Positions 11,455 through 21,672 of a stretch of DNA of 64,000 bases are shown one piece after another. The notes under the pieces were generated by a model. That model worked only from the letters and a program-made list of their open reading frames with translations, was not told where the DNA came from and did no database searches. Position numbers and translations under genes: made by a program. How positions within the stretch are numbered: position 1 is the stretch's first letter; every line of letters starts with the position of its first letter. The stretch comes from Leptodactylus fallax (Eukaryota; Chordata; Amphibia; Anura; Leptodactylidae): the NCBI GenBank assembly GCA_947044405.1, contig CAMRHE010000028.1, forward strand, positions 5,799,001-5,863,000, written 5' to 3'.

Positions 11455-12170
11455 TTTTCATTTTTTTCTTTTTTTTTTTGCCGAAGGAGGTGAAAAAAAA
11501 AAAAAAAATACCATACTCACCTGTTTCCGATGCTCCGATGGTGTCCTCCTGGAGGTTGCTGGGGCATCCGAGGACAGATGAGTATGTTTTTTTTGTTTGC
11601 TTGTTTTGTTTTTTACCTCCTCCGGACTAATTATATGAAAAAAAAAAAAAAAAAAAATAATTATGCTGCACAATCTCTTTAAAGTGTGGGGCATTAGGGG
11701 AGTATATTAAAAGGGTTGTCCAGGCATCATTTTTTTATGGTCTCTCCTTAGGATAGGCCATAAATACCTGATCAGTAGGGGGCCAACACCCAGACTGATC
11801 AGCTGTATGGAGCCACTTCCGGCACCCATTCTGTACACAATACTGGGCCGGAAGCAGAAAGCTCTGTCCACTCTGTATTATCCGGGCACCTTCACTGCAT
11901 CTCAGCACATATTGAAGTCAGTGAAAGCTGATCTGTAGTGAAGGCACCGGGCAACTATACAGCGGATGGAGCTTTCTGCTTCTAGCCCTGTATTGTGTAA
12001 AAAATGGGCGCCGGAAGTGGTTCCATACAGCTGATGGGTCCATGTATCAGCAACATGGCATTGTTATTAGCTGTAGCCACGCTGTCCCGATTCAGCTGAT
12101 CTGCAGTTGTCTTGGTGGTGGGCCCCTAGAAACAATTCCACTGGTGGGCCCTAGACATCCCAGTCCATAC
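11455..12170. mobile_element. Partial composite repeat paralogous to 40.76-42.21 kb
   Basis: The order is: mirrored A/T-rich arms with CACCTG/CAGATGAGTATG signals (11460-11670), GTGTGGGGCATTAGGGGA (11686-11703), a T2-like MITE starting AAAAGGGTTGTCCAGGCAT (11708 to about 12040), then the end block GGTGGGCCCCTAGAAACA (12118-12165). The same blocks occur in the same order at 40.76-42.21 kb. The copy is shortened and lacks the hAT terminus. No coding content. Confidence 0.7.
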
Positions 12171-13210
12171 ACTTGATACACTTGAGTACTTTTATTGATT
12201 CCGTTGAATGTCCAGCCATGATCATAGGGAACATCTATATACAACTTATTTTTGTGCTCACGTCACTGTTTCCCAAGGACCATGCGGTATTGGGTGCCCT
12301 TTTGGGAAATCCATCTTGACCTTGGTTGATCAGTCTCCTCGCCCCTGTAACTCTGCCCTTTCCCCTTCTTCCATCTGTCCCATCTCCTATCACTTGCCTG
12401 TATTGCTGATATATGAAGCTTTCTTAGAATACTGTTGTGTTGCAGAGTGTCAGGTATAGTGTAGGATCTCTGCCTTTACTGTATGTTGTCCTTCTGAGCT
12501 ACTTCTTATGTGTGAGATATTTCTTGCATTTTGTTCCTGCCTGTACCGTATGTATACAATTGACTGCTTATTCGGTCAACCTGAATCTTTTCCCCTTATT
12601 TGCAAGATGGGCTTTCCTTTTTTTAGGGTCTGTGATAGATAACGTCTGTGCAGACTTGGATGACAGAGAGCACAGTCTCCGGCTTTCAACAAAAACAGGA
12701 TCTTCCCTTATGATTTTTTTTTTTGTTCCGTCTTATTGTTATGTATTATTTTCCAACTTGACCATTTTACTATAAATTGGCCATGATCATGTGAATTGCT
12801 ACTTACTATGTAGAAGAAATTAGAATATCTTGATGTATCTTCATATTTATTTCGAAATCTAGGCATGAGCATGGAATCGCAGCGGGTCAGCGGCTGACTT
12901 ACCGTGTAACTCTGTCCTCATAACATCAAGTAACCATGGCATCTTGAAATGCATCAATAATCCTTCTATGACAAGGTGCCCGGATGTCACTCATGAGGAC
13001 ATCTAATATCAGTCACAGTAAATGACAAAGACAGTATTATGTAAATGGAGCCGACTTCTGCTGAGTAAGAGAGCGCTGAATACTCTCCTTGCTGCAGCGC
13101 CTTCAGTGCCCAGAATTATCTAGATATCGTCTTTAGATATTAACATTTATAGAAAGGTTCAGAGACAAATAAGAGGATAGCATAGCAAGAGGTATAGAGT
13201 AGTAGTAACA
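12171..13210. other. No gene seen
   Basis: The short plus-strand frames at 12208-12775 have no recognisable domain. The 12830-13140 stretch is unique-looking. Nothing more can be supported. Confidence 0.45.
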
Positions 13211-13211
13211 C

Positions 13212-13345
13212 GTTGGGGAGGATTTATCAAGACCAGTGTTTAGTTCCCCGGTCTTGATAATCCCTGCGCCACCAGAGGATGCATCGCCATTATAACGTGG
13301 CGCACGCCTTGTTGTAAATCAGGCGCATCTTCTGGCCAACCCTTG
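13212..13345. repeat. Interspersed repeat, also at 22.00-22.09 kb
   Basis: GGTCTTGATAATCCC, a GCCACCAGAGGATGC block and a GCGCACGCCTTG block recur in the same order near 22005-22090, so this is a dispersed non-coding family. Confidence 0.55.
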
Positions 13346-13382
13346 CACCTGCACTGAAAGGTGCCAAATATACAGTAAAATA

Positions 13383-13384
<2 letters not shown>

Positions 13385-13419
<35 letters not shown>
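13385..13419. repeat. (TA)n microsatellite
   Basis: About 17 TA units followed by CACACATACTG. Confidence 0.95.
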
Positions 13420-13421
<2 letters not shown>

Positions 13422-13430
<9 letters not shown>

Positions 13431-13831
13431 TAGGATATATACCATATTATATGTACAAAAGTAACACCAGCATTAGAGATAGAGCCAGTGTGATGTTCCT
13501 TTAAGAGACCTTGACCCATATTATTTGTGGAATCGTAGAGAATGTCACCTATACCAAGTGGTGTCAGCCGTATATGGAGACCTGAGCTTAGGAATCTTCT
13601 TGTCATCTGCCTTGAGGTGTTTGTCAGCCAACGACTCTCCAGAGAGCTGTGGCCTTTATAACATTATACACTTTATCTATAGTTTTTGTCATTTCCGTAA
13701 TGTTAACTCTTTGGGACTTTCGGATTTATCGAGAATACAATATGTAGGGGAAATGTTATTGTTTATATCCAATTAATAATAATAAAAAAAGCAAAAAGAT
13801 ACCATAAATGCTTAGTATCTCGAAACCTCTA

Positions 13832-13842
<11 letters not shown>
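13422..13842. other. No gene seen
   Basis: No recognisable feature between two TA tracts. Confidence 0.5.

Positions 13843-13866
<24 letters not shown>
13843..13866. repeat. (TA)n tract interrupted by the LTR element
   Basis: The TA run ends at the left LTR and resumes as ATATATATATATAG at 19123, so the retroelement landed in a TA microsatellite. Confidence 0.85.
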
Positions 13867-13870
<4 letters not shown>

Positions 13871-14385
13871 ACAGCTTAGGGGAATTACACTCAAAATGGC
13901 GGCTTGTCCTGGTCCGGACAGCGGTGGTTCGTGGTACTGGGCGCCGGAAAGAGAGCTTTCAGACGTTCCAAGTGTAAAATAAACGTGGCTTTATTCAGCT
14001 TAACTGCAACATAACAAAAACAACAAAAAACCTATGCCACAGTTAGGGCCTAACTCACTCCTTGAGTCCCTAACTAGCCTCTGGGGGGCAATAAGAGCTT
14101 GACTTAGTCTCTGTAAGTCCTCTCTGGATCCAGCCCTCTTGGACAGAGCCTCTCTCTCTGTCCTCGCTGGTCCTGACTATTGCTCTGCTCCAGCAACAGT
14201 CCCCTGTAGACCTGAGCACTTCTGGCACAGGCTGTCTATCTGTCCAGGTGGGTCCACCATTTCCTGCTCCAAGCAGGTTTCTCCAGCCTTCTGGAGATAC
14301 ACGCCCCCCTCAAAGGCGTGACTGAGAGCCTTTTCAGGGCTGGGCCTGGGTCGCTCAACAGCGCCCTCTGGCTCACATACTCACA
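13867..14385 (-). repeat. 3' LTR of the retroelement
   Basis: 519 bp, near-identical to 18602-19122. On the minus strand it starts TGTGAGTATGTGAGCCAGAG and ends CTAAGCTGTCACA. An AATAAA signal lies at 13995-13990 (minus), where the R region would be expected. The main reading frame stops inside this LTR at 14236, so the last roughly 50 codons are LTR sequence. Confidence 0.92.
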
Positions 14386-17148
14386 TACCCTCCCCCTCAG
14401 CTCACTACCCATGGGGTGAGCTACAATGGGACGAGACATCCTATGATGAAGTCCCTCTTCAACCAAATATGTCTGTTCAGTGTCTCTCCAGAAGTCCCAG
14501 TCAGGCGGTCTTTTCTTCCAAATACTGCTCCGTCGAGTTCTCCGTTTTCTCATCACTTTAAAGTCCCAATCTGGCGGTCTCTTCTTCCAAATTCCGCTCA
14601 GTCGAATTTTCCGTTTTTTCAACACTTTAAATGCTACGCCAAGATCCTGGCCATTCTGTACAAAGGCAAGTTCTCCTTCATCACCTTCAAAATTCGCCAT
14701 ACAAGGGATCACATCATTTTCATCACATTTCTCGCCGTACTCTTCAGCCATCCCATTGCATGACCTTGATCCCTTTAGTGAATAGCCGTAAGAATCATCT
14801 TTACCTATAATGAATCCACAGGAGCTCAGAGACCAACTAACACGTACTTCATGCACATCAATGTCTTTAGAGTATAAATGTTTCACGGGTACTTTTTCCA
14901 TAACCTTCATTCCAAAGCAAACTTTGCCATCACCATCAAGGCTTAGAAGTTTAGGAGACATAGGCCGCTTGCTCTCTTCTTTGTTTGAGATACACAAGCT
15001 CTGTACTGCAATATCTTCTCCTTCTGCACCAGGGCCATACTGTACACCCTCAGATAATAGATCACGCTGACCTACATTTTCTGGTATGTCTTTAACAACT
15101 ATCACATCCTTGGTGACATGTAACCATCTCTTACTTCTACATGCAAATGACGGCTGCTCAGTCTCTGCATTAGAACCTCTACCACGGTTACTTTCATTAG
15201 TTAGGGACATAGTAACATTGTATCTCAGCCCCTTCTTGTTGCTATTAGCATCAGGCGGTAAAACAACTTCTGCCTCTTCTCCTCTTTTTGGGTTGACTAT
15301 ATTATTTCCTGACTCCCCTTTCACAGACAACATGGAGTCATTTTTCACCATTTGTCCACCCGACATTTGGCTAGAGACAGGCACAGCAACACCTTTATTC
15401 ACAAGGGCTTCAGACACTTTAGCTGTTGGGACAACATACGCGTGGTCAGTCTTCTTACGGACTCTTGTTCCACACTTTTGGTAACCCTTCACCTTATTTA
15501 CTATCTCACAGCCCTCTAGGCTTTGGACCTCATTGGTTTGAAGCTGGACCCACTCTGTCACAGGCAGTGGGTGACCAATCACAGTTTCTTCTTCTGTTGG
15601 ACCTTCTTTGGCCTCCTCACAATTTGCAGGAAGTCCACCTTTAGCAGCATCTTCCTGGGGAACTATACCATCTACTTGACGTTTTACCGAATCACGTGGT
15701 TTCATCATAATCTGATCATTGGTATCTATGCCGGCAGCTTTCTCTAATTCTAACGCCTTCTGTAGCGCACAAATCTCTGATTCCAGCTCCAGAACTGCCA
15801 CATTTTTCTGAGCAGCCTCCATCTCAGTTTTTACTATTGCAACTTGCAGAACTTCCTCAATCTTCCTGATACCTTCTATGGCAGTAGATGTAGATGCCAT
15901 CTCTTTATCCACTATGTCTCCTAATTCTAGGATATTCTGCAGCGTTCTTCTAACATTTGTCAGGTCAGCATCCTGGATGATATTTTCTGCTTCTCCCACT
16001 GTTCCCTGAATTATATTAAATTGATCCTCCAACATCTTCTGATAAAGCTTCTGCTCATCTGCAGACTTTTTGTCAAGTCTTTCATTCAAGTCCCATATCT
16101 CAGTGGCTCTCTTATCTTGCTCTTGGTTGAATAAAGACTCTAGTTCTTGAATCATATTTTTCAGGGATAACAGCTCTAATTCTTTAGAGGTTAACAGGCT
16201 CTGCAGCGAGTCCTTCTCAGCTTCTAGTGCTGCCAGCTTTGAAGATAGGGCAGATGCCGACTGTTCAGTATTGGATAAAAACTGCTGCAATCGATCCAAT
16301 TCTTCTCTTTTAGATTCCACTTTGGCTTTCAACTGTTCCATCTGAAAACCCAGCTGTTTCTTGACTTCCTCCTGCTTGTTCACTTGCACCTTTAGTTTAG
16401 CAACAAGCATTTTTAGATCTACAATCTCAGCAGACAAATTAGACAGATTTCCCTCAAACTGAATCTTCATGTCTTTTATCTGGAGGTCCAATTCTCTCTT
16501 GGCCTTTTCCAGCTTGTCATAAGCATTAGCTTTGTTCTCATACAATATCTGCACAGACTCCAGGTTTTTCTCAACTTCATCCTTGGAGCTAACCAAATCC
16601 TCTATTTCAATGCACAGTTGGTTGTTGAGCCTCTCTAACTCGGTCTTCAATTCAAGGGCCTCTTCTAAGGAGTGAGCCAAGGCAAGAGCTTTGGTCTCTT
16701 TTTCATGAGCCTCTGCTTCAGCACGGTCACGCTCCTCTGCATATCTAGCAGAAAGAGTCTTCTCTTCACCAAGCCGTTGATCAAACTTTTTCTGCTTCCT
16801 TTCCAAATTTGACACCATCCGACGTTGATGATCAAGATCTACACCTACATCTTCTAGTTCCTGCTGCAGTCTAATTTTCATCTTCTCAAGTTTGTCATAA
16901 GCAGCAACCTTCTCCTCAAATCGTTGATTTGTAGCTTCTAGCTCCTTTTGCAACTTTTCCTTTAGTTCTTCAACAGAGTCCAAGGACCCAATACTATCCT
17001 CTATTTTTTTCTTCATATCAGTGGCCTGAGCCTGTAGTGTTGAAATCCCCTTTGTCAAATCTCTTTTTGCTATCTCTTCTTCCTCTAGTTGCTCAAGGAA
17101 ACCATTTTTCTCATCTTCCATTTGTTTTAGTTTTGTACTAAAGGTCAA
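14236..17148 (-). CDS. Retroelement-borne chimera: myosin II tail, HIP1R-like coiled coil, unknown C-terminus
   Basis: 970 codons. Residues 4 to about 240 continue the MYH9-like rod ([52 protein letters not shown]). Residues 257-475 resemble HIP1[16 protein letters not shown] (260-274), [15 protein letters not shown] (291-305), [20 protein letters not shown] (371-390), [15 protein letters not shown] (411-425) and VAVLELE (450-456). The bulk of the I/LWEQ actin-binding module between the last two is absent. Residues 480-840 are unrecognised. Residues 841-863 and 864-886 are a tandem duplication ending RPPDWDF. The end (FWRDTEQT... [11 protein letters not shown]) may be a relic of a parental element and the frame closes inside the LTR. 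Such a protein could self-assemble through coiled coils. Whether it is expressed is unknown. Confidence 0.8.
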   Translation of the reverse strand: MTFSTKLKQMEDEKNGFLEQLEEEEIAKRDLTKGISTLQAQATDMKKKIEDSIGSLDSVEELKEKLQKELEATNQRFEEKVAAYDKLEKMKIRLQQELEDVGVDLDHQRRMVSNLERKQKKFDQRLGEEKTLSARYAEERDRAEAEAHEKETKALALAHSLEEALELKTELERLNNQLCIEIEDLVSSKDEVEKNLESVQILYENKANAYDKLEKAKRELDLQIKDMKIQFEGNLSNLSAEIVDLKMLVAKLKVQVNKQEEVKKQLGFQMEQLKAKVESKREELDRLQQFLSNTEQSASALSSKLAALEAEKDSLQSLLTSKELELLSLKNMIQELESLFNQEQDKRATEIWDLNERLDKKSADEQKLYQKMLEDQFNIIQGTVGEAENIIQDADLTNVRRTLQNILELGDIVDKEMASTSTAIEGIRKIEEVLQVAIVKTEMEAAQKNVAVLELESEICALQKALELEKAAGIDTNDQIMMKPRDSVKRQVDGIVPQEDAAKGGLPANCEEAKEGPTEEETVIGHPLPVTEWVQLQTNEVQSLEGCEIVNKVKGYQKCGTRVRKKTDHAYVVPTAKVSEALVNKGVAVPVSSQMSGGQMVKNDSMLSVKGESGNNIVNPKRGEEAEVVLPPDANSNKKGLRYNVTMSLTNESNRGRGSNAETEQPSFACRSKRWLHVTKDVIVVKDIPENVGQRDLLSEGVQYGPGAEGEDIAVQSLCISNKEESKRPMSPKLLSLDGDGKVCFGMKVMEKVPVKHLYSKDIDVHEVRVSWSLSSCGFIIGKDDSYGYSLKGSRSCNGMAEEYGEKCDENDVIPCMANFEGDEGELAFVQNGQDLGVAFKVLKKRKIRLSGIWKKRPPDWDFKVMRKRRTRRSSIWKKRPPDWDFWRDTEQTYLVEEGLHHRMSRPIVAHPMGSELRGRVCEYVSQRALLSDPGPALKRLSVTPLRGACISRRLEKPAWSRKWWTHLDR
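14388..14400 (-). other. Polypurine tract
   Basis: CTGAGGGGGAGGG on the minus strand lies two bases before the 3' LTR, the position and composition expected for the plus-strand DNA primer of a retroelement. Confidence 0.75.
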
Positions 17149-17941
17149 GCTTCTGCCGGGTTTCTTCTTGCAAAAGTTCCTGAGTGTCCTGAAGCTGCGA
17201 TTCTAGTGTAGAAAAATCTTTGGAAAGTTTGATAAACTTGCTGTCTGCTTGAGAAAGAAGCCCTGTGACATTATTCAATTCTTCGTCTTTATTTTGCACC
17301 AAAACAGACAACGTCTCATTATCTTCACAAAATCCTGACAGCGCCCTCTCCAGGCTACATACTCTAGCTTTGAGTTCCCTTTCTCTTTGTTCCAGAACTC
17401 CAGCTCTACTTTGCCATTCGTGGATTTCACTATTTAAGCGAACCTGATGCAAGTTTTGCTCTGACTGCAATGTCTGCAAAAATCCACTTCTCTCACGTTT
17501 AGCTGTTTCAAGGTCATCTCTTAATTTTTCAATGACACTCTCTTTGGCAATGGAGTCTTGAACATGCTGCTCCTTTAAATCCTGCAATTGCTTCTCAAGC
17601 ACTTGCTTTTGCTCTACACTCTGTATAACTTTATTAGCTAGAGCACATTTCATATCAGCAAACTCCTTCTTAGTGACACAGTCCATTCCAGGCAAACCCA
17701 GTACCACATTTTCACAATGACTAGGATATAAACTCTTTATAGTCTCAAGCTCTTTCTTCAACCAAAGGTTCTCTTTCTCTGATACCTCAAGTTGCCATTT
17801 CCAATCAGATATTTCAGCTTCATACAAGAATCGGTTGGCTTTAATCTCAACTTGAAGCTGCTGCACCATAATATTTTCATCTTTGGTGCTTTGACGCACT
17901 CCAATATGAGACATACAATCAGCAGGGACATATTCAATCAT
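17138..17941 (-). CDS. Retroelement coiled-coil protein, second frame; its C-terminus is myosin II-like
   Basis: 267 codons, almost all predicted coiled coil from residue 25 onward (rich in E, K, L, Q). Residues 1 to about 215 resemble no protein I can name. From about residue 220, the sequence [13 protein letters not shown], then [20 protein letters not shown], closely follows the rod of non-muscle myosin II heavy chain, nearest to MYH9 from memory. The frame ends at TAG (17140-17138) after CTT. The myosin homology continues without loss in the +1 frame (next entry), so one extra T or a +1 shift breaks the gene here. The upstream frame is open to 18052, so the Met at residue 1 is probably internal. 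Confidence 0.8.
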   Translation of the reverse strand: MIEYVPADCMSHIGVRQSTKDENIMVQQLQVEIKANRFLYEAEISDWKWQLEVSEKENLWLKKELETIKSLYPSHCENVVLGLPGMDCVTKKEFADMKCALANKVIQSVEQKQVLEKQLQDLKEQHVQDSIAKESVIEKLRDDLETAKRERSGFLQTLQSEQNLHQVRLNSEIHEWQSRAGVLEQRERELKARVCSLERALSGFCEDNETLSVLVQNKDEELNNVTGLLSQADSKFIKLSKDFSTLESQLQDTQELLQEETRQKLDL

Positions 17942-17993
17942 AGAACAGAGGTGCTTTAGACAAACTGTGTCACTTTCATGCGACCCTTTATCT

Positions 17994-18116
17994 TTACTTG
18001 CATTCCACCTGATCTGCTCCGGGTTTTGTGTCTCTGCATTCAGACTGCTGCACTAATACACCTGTGCATGACTTCTCTGCTTTTTTAGAAGCTGAAATTC
18101 TCTTTTTCTTGCCCAT
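17994..18116 (-). CDS. First frame of the retroelement protein (basic N-terminus)
   Basis: A 40-codon frame starts at an ATG in a good context (ACCATGG) and begins MGKKKRISASKKAEKS, strongly basic. It stops at 17994. The frame of the following long ORF is already open from 18052, so the two overlap by about 59 bases and a single +1 step joins them. I infer that this is the true N-terminus of the captured-gene protein and that an indel (or a programmed shift) separates it from the rest. No known domain. The start is chosen for its context and its place after the leader. Confidence 0.55.
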   Translation of the reverse strand: MGKKKRISASKKAEKSCTGVLVQQSECRDTKPGADQVECK

Positions 18117-18579
18117 GGTTAACTAACAAAATTACACAATATTCCACAGCAACCGGCAGCAACTTCTTGCTATCTTCTGCAGTCACCTGTATTCACACAG
18201 TTAACTTATGTGGCACTACAACAACCAGCATTTTCTTCTGTCTTCCACAGAAAACACCAACATGGCACCATAGCCTTTCACATAGACTGTTTATGTGGCA
18301 CTACAACAACCAGCTTCTACACACATTGCTTATTTTCTTGCCATCAGCAAGTACTTTATAGACTTCTGTGCCACAGTATACACAAAGTCCATTCCCTGGA
18401 TTCCTCTTCCAGAGTTTTACTTTCACCAGTTTTGCACACACTTTGCTATGTTGCACTCACCCTTTCCTGGGTTTCTTCCATTGAAATCACAGATTTCTTC
18501 CAGCTGTAGGCCACAATGCACACTTTGCAGTACTGCAATCACAAACCACTTGTCTTCCAGGACTTGCGTGGATCTCTTT
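18117..18579 (-). other. Retroelement leader with a 26-bp direct repeat
   Basis: About 460 bp separate the primer-binding site from the first good ATG. A block containing TATGTGGCACTACAACAACC occurs twice (about 18207-18233 and 18289-18315), 81 bp apart. Leaders of LTR elements hold packaging signals, and this repeat is a candidate. No splice signals were established. Confidence 0.5.
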
Positions 18580-18599
18580 ATGCCCGCGATTCTCCACCA
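18580..18599 (-). other. Primer-binding site, tRNA-Ala-like
   Basis: Two bases after the 5' LTR the minus strand reads TGGTGGAGAAT, C, GCGGGCAT. From memory this is complementary to the 3' end of a vertebrate alanine tRNA (…GCCCGCATTCTCCA plus CCA) except for one inserted C. Such a site primes minus-strand DNA synthesis in LTR elements and fixes the orientation of this one. Confidence 0.7.
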
Positions 18600-18601
18600 T
18601 A

Positions 18602-19122
18602 TGTGACAGCTTAGGGGAATTACACTCAAAATGGCGGCTTGTCCTGGTCCGGACAGCGGTGGTTCGTGGTACTGGGCGCCGGAAAGATAGCATTCAGACG
18701 GTCCAAGTGTAAAATAAACGTGGCTTTATTCAGCTTAACTGCAACATAACAAAAACAACAAAAAACCTATACCACAGTTAGGGCCCTAACTCACTCCTTG
18801 AGTTCCTAACTAGCCTCTGGGGGGGCAATAAGAGCCTGACTTAGTCTCTGTAAGTCCTCTCTGGATCCAGCCCTCTTGGACAGAGCCTCTCTCTCTGTCC
18901 TCACTGGTCCTGACTATTGCTCTGCTCCAGCAACAGTCCCCTGTAGACCCGAGCACTTCTGGCACAGACTGTCTATCTGTCCAGGTGGGTCCACCATTTC
19001 CTGCTCCAAGCAGGTTTCTCCAGCCTTCTGGAGATACACGCCCCCCTCAAAGGCGTGGCTGAGAGCCTTTTCAGGGCTGGGCCTGGGTCGCTCAACAGCG
19101 CCCTCTAGCTCACATACTCACA
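18602..19122 (-). repeat. 5' LTR of the retroelement
   Basis: 521 bp. By eye about 13 substitutions or one-base indels distinguish it from the 3' LTR, for example in the run of Gs near 18821 and at GATAGCATTCAGACGG. It should contain the promoter for minus-strand transcription. I could not place a convincing TATA box. Confidence 0.92.
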
Positions 19123-19127
19123 ATATA

Positions 19128-20297
19128 TATATATATAGAATAGAAACCCCTTCTCAACCCCTGTCGTATATGTATGGTGGAAGTGAGTGTATGGTGTGAG
19201 CTCTGAAGATGAGTACATTGCACACAAAGTGGGTTCCAGTTGTGCTATACGATGAATTGTCACATTCAAACTATTAAAATAAGTTATTTATTCCACATGG
19301 CAAATGTCATCAAAAATAAAAAAAAAAATCACAGTGCCAGATTTGCTGTTTTTGTCACCTTACCTCCCAAAAAATTAAAATGGTCAAAAAGTTCTATGAA
19401 TCACACAATGGCACCGATAAAAAGAACAGCCCAACCCACAAAACATAAACCCTCCATTAATGGCAAAATGAAAAAGTTTTAGGCGTGGAATATGGTAACA
19501 CAAAGCAATCTTTTTGTTTTATTTGTGTTTTATTTTTTTATTTTTAAGTGGTAAAACATAATAAATATATATATATACAGTATACATATAAACTTGGTAT
19601 CGTACTGACCCTCAATATAACATTAACATGTATTTGTTTAACACAATTTATATGTATACATATACATATATTTATTTCTTGTTATTTCTTGTAATATTTT
19701 ACGACTTAAAAATAAAATACAAATAAAACATTACTAAACACAAATAAAGAAAAATTTATTTTTTTCCATCTCAACCCCTAAACATTTTCGATCTCTCAAT
19801 ACATTATATGGTACATTAAAATGTGTTTTTAAAAGTTCAAAAATGAAGCCCCTCCTACTGCTGTGTCGACAGAAAAATAAAAAAAAACTATGGCTCTTGG
19901 AAGGCAGGGATAAAAAAATATATATATGAAAAAATTAAAACCAGTTATGTTGCGAAGGGGTAACATTAATACTGTAATTTTTTGATATTTTCAAGGCAGT
20001 TCCCATTTTTTGAATAAACATCATCATAGCAGACAAAGAACATACAAGGAATGTTTTTGGATTTCAGCTCTTAAGCCCCAAAAACTGTGAATGCAGCTCT
20101 TGACTGTAAGAAATAAACGGGTTGACTCAGCTCATAATATTTTTTGATCCTTTTTTGTTAGATAAAAAAGATGAACCTCCACTTTTTATTACCTTGTCAC
20201 ATTTCTGTGCTGACTCATTTATACATATCTTAATGAAGTTTTTTTTTTTTTTTTTAAATAAAGTTTCAAATCCCCTAGATAGATAAAGGTTATAACT
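19128..20297. other. AT-rich DNA, no gene seen
   Basis: Very AT-rich with short TA runs (19567-19600, 19917-19926) and A/T homopolymers. Nothing identifiable. Confidence 0.6.
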
Positions 20298-20392
20298 GCA
20301 GCCACCACTAGAGGGAGCTTATTGTATACTTATTGTAAACATTATGAAGCACTCCTTAGCTCCCTCTAGTGGCCGAAGCCTGCAGCACACAG
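20298..20392. repeat. Small inverted-repeat element with CTCF-like arms
   Basis: CCACTAGAGGGAGC at 20305-20318 is mirrored by GCTCCCTCTAGTGG at 20359-20372, within wider GCTGCAG/CTGCAGC ends. Each arm matches the CTCF core consensus at 13 of 14 positions as I recall it. The element looks like a tiny MITE. Confidence 0.5.
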
Positions 20393-21360
20393 GGTATCTT
20401 TTAGATCTATATACTGGCAGGGCATTTGGAGCTCTGTGTCAGTAAAATTAGGTTTTGACCCATTATAAAGATATATCAGTAAATTAATCAGCACATAATT
20501 TAGATTAAAACATACCCTTTATGGCCTATGGTTAAATTTTTACATTCCTAATTGTAAAATGATTCCTATGTATATGGGGATAAATATTGCTATACAGTAC
20601 GTAATCATTTTCATATACTATATTTACTTTAAAGCATCACCACAATACATATACCCCCTGCCATTATATATAATAATGACTGCAGCATTAATGTAAGTAA
20701 GAGACATGGAAACAGCCCATTAGTGTCACATGAAACTAATCATAATGATAGGATATGAAATTATAGAGGGGAAAGATCAGAAATGTGAATAATCGCATTT
20801 TATGCCGTCAGTCACCAGCACTGCTGTATATAGAGTAATGTTGCTTAATTGTCAGAATTTACCATGACAGTATCTGTAGATTAATGAAAGTATCTGCTAT
20901 ATATAGTGTTATATTATAGGCACCATGCAGGAAACAAACAGAAGTATGCTAAAGTATATCCACAATGTAAAGATTTATAAAAAAAAAATTATAAATACAT
21001 ATTATGCATAATTATAAAATTCTATTATATATTATAAAATTATCTAGTTATCTATAAATGTTCACAAAAGTCTTCGGTCACCATAAAATCCACCTAGAGT
21101 AACATAATAAATACAAGAGAAGAGGGAGATGGAGCTGCAGTGACAGGAACTCTCCTTTAGTGTTTGTGAGTCTGCATGCTGTGAGAGGGGAGGAGGAGCT
21201 GCAAGTGGAGACTGCACAGATCTTACATAAAGAAGAGCTCACACACTTAGAAACTAATGGAAATGACCCAAAAATATGCAGGTGGTATATATTATAAACT
21301 ACATCTATATAAGAAGTAGTACAAGTGCATAAGAAGTCATTGCGATTAGGTTAAGGACAA
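20393..21360. other. No gene seen
   Basis: AT-rich intergenic-looking sequence. No feature supported. Confidence 0.55.
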
Positions 21361-21672
21361 ACATAGCAAAACACAGCTAAAAAATGCTGTGGAAATAATG
21401 CAGTGGAAATGCAGCAAAAACTTAGCATTTTTCACTGCTTTTCTGCATCCTTTATCATTTTTGCCTCCCCACTATAAGTCTATGGAGAAAGCACAGCATT
21501 TAACATCCGACTTTTTCTATACTAAATGGTTTTTAAAAATTCTGAATTTTCTAGCATTTTCGACAATGTGTGATTAAGATTAAATCTCATTCACTTTGCT
21601 AGGACTAAAATTCTGCAATTTTTTTTTCCAAAAGCTAAAAACGCTGCGTTGCAGCACCATGTGCCCCCAGTC
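21361..21672. repeat. MITE-like element related to 57.57 kb
   Basis: CACAGCTAAAAAATGCTGTGG near the left and AACGCTGCGTTGCAGCACCATGTGCCCCCAG near the right (in parts) resemble the ends of the AAACGCAGC family. The interior contains a TATGGAGAAAGCACAGC block. Diverged. Confidence 0.4.

Larger units (their letters stand above)
13867..19122 (-). mobile_element. Non-autonomous LTR retroelement carrying captured host coiled-coil genes
   Basis: Two direct repeats (13867-14385 and 18602-19122) begin TGTGAC and end CACA on the plus strand and bracket 4.2 kb. On the minus strand the order is 5' LTR, primer-binding site (18599-18580), leader, coding region (18116-14236), polypurine tract (14400-14388), 3' LTR. 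ATATA flanks both sides, a 5-bp duplication, though the TA-rich context weakens it. No gag zinc knuckle, protease, RT, RNase H or integrase motif is visible. The coding region is long and almost free of stops and resembles host myosin II tail and HIP1R. By eye the LTRs differ at about 13 positions, so the insertion is fairly young. Autonomous machinery must come from elsewhere. Confidence 0.9.

Noticed and set aside
12208..12775. Overlapping plus-strand frames of 83 and 112 codons, hydrophobic
   Set aside because: No domain, no splice context and T-rich composition, so chance frames are the simplest reading.
13867..19122. An ordinary host myosin or HIP1R gene, or a processed pseudogene
   Set aside because: The homologous pieces are fused, partial, in one frame and bounded by LTRs, primer-binding site and polypurine tract, so element capture fits better.
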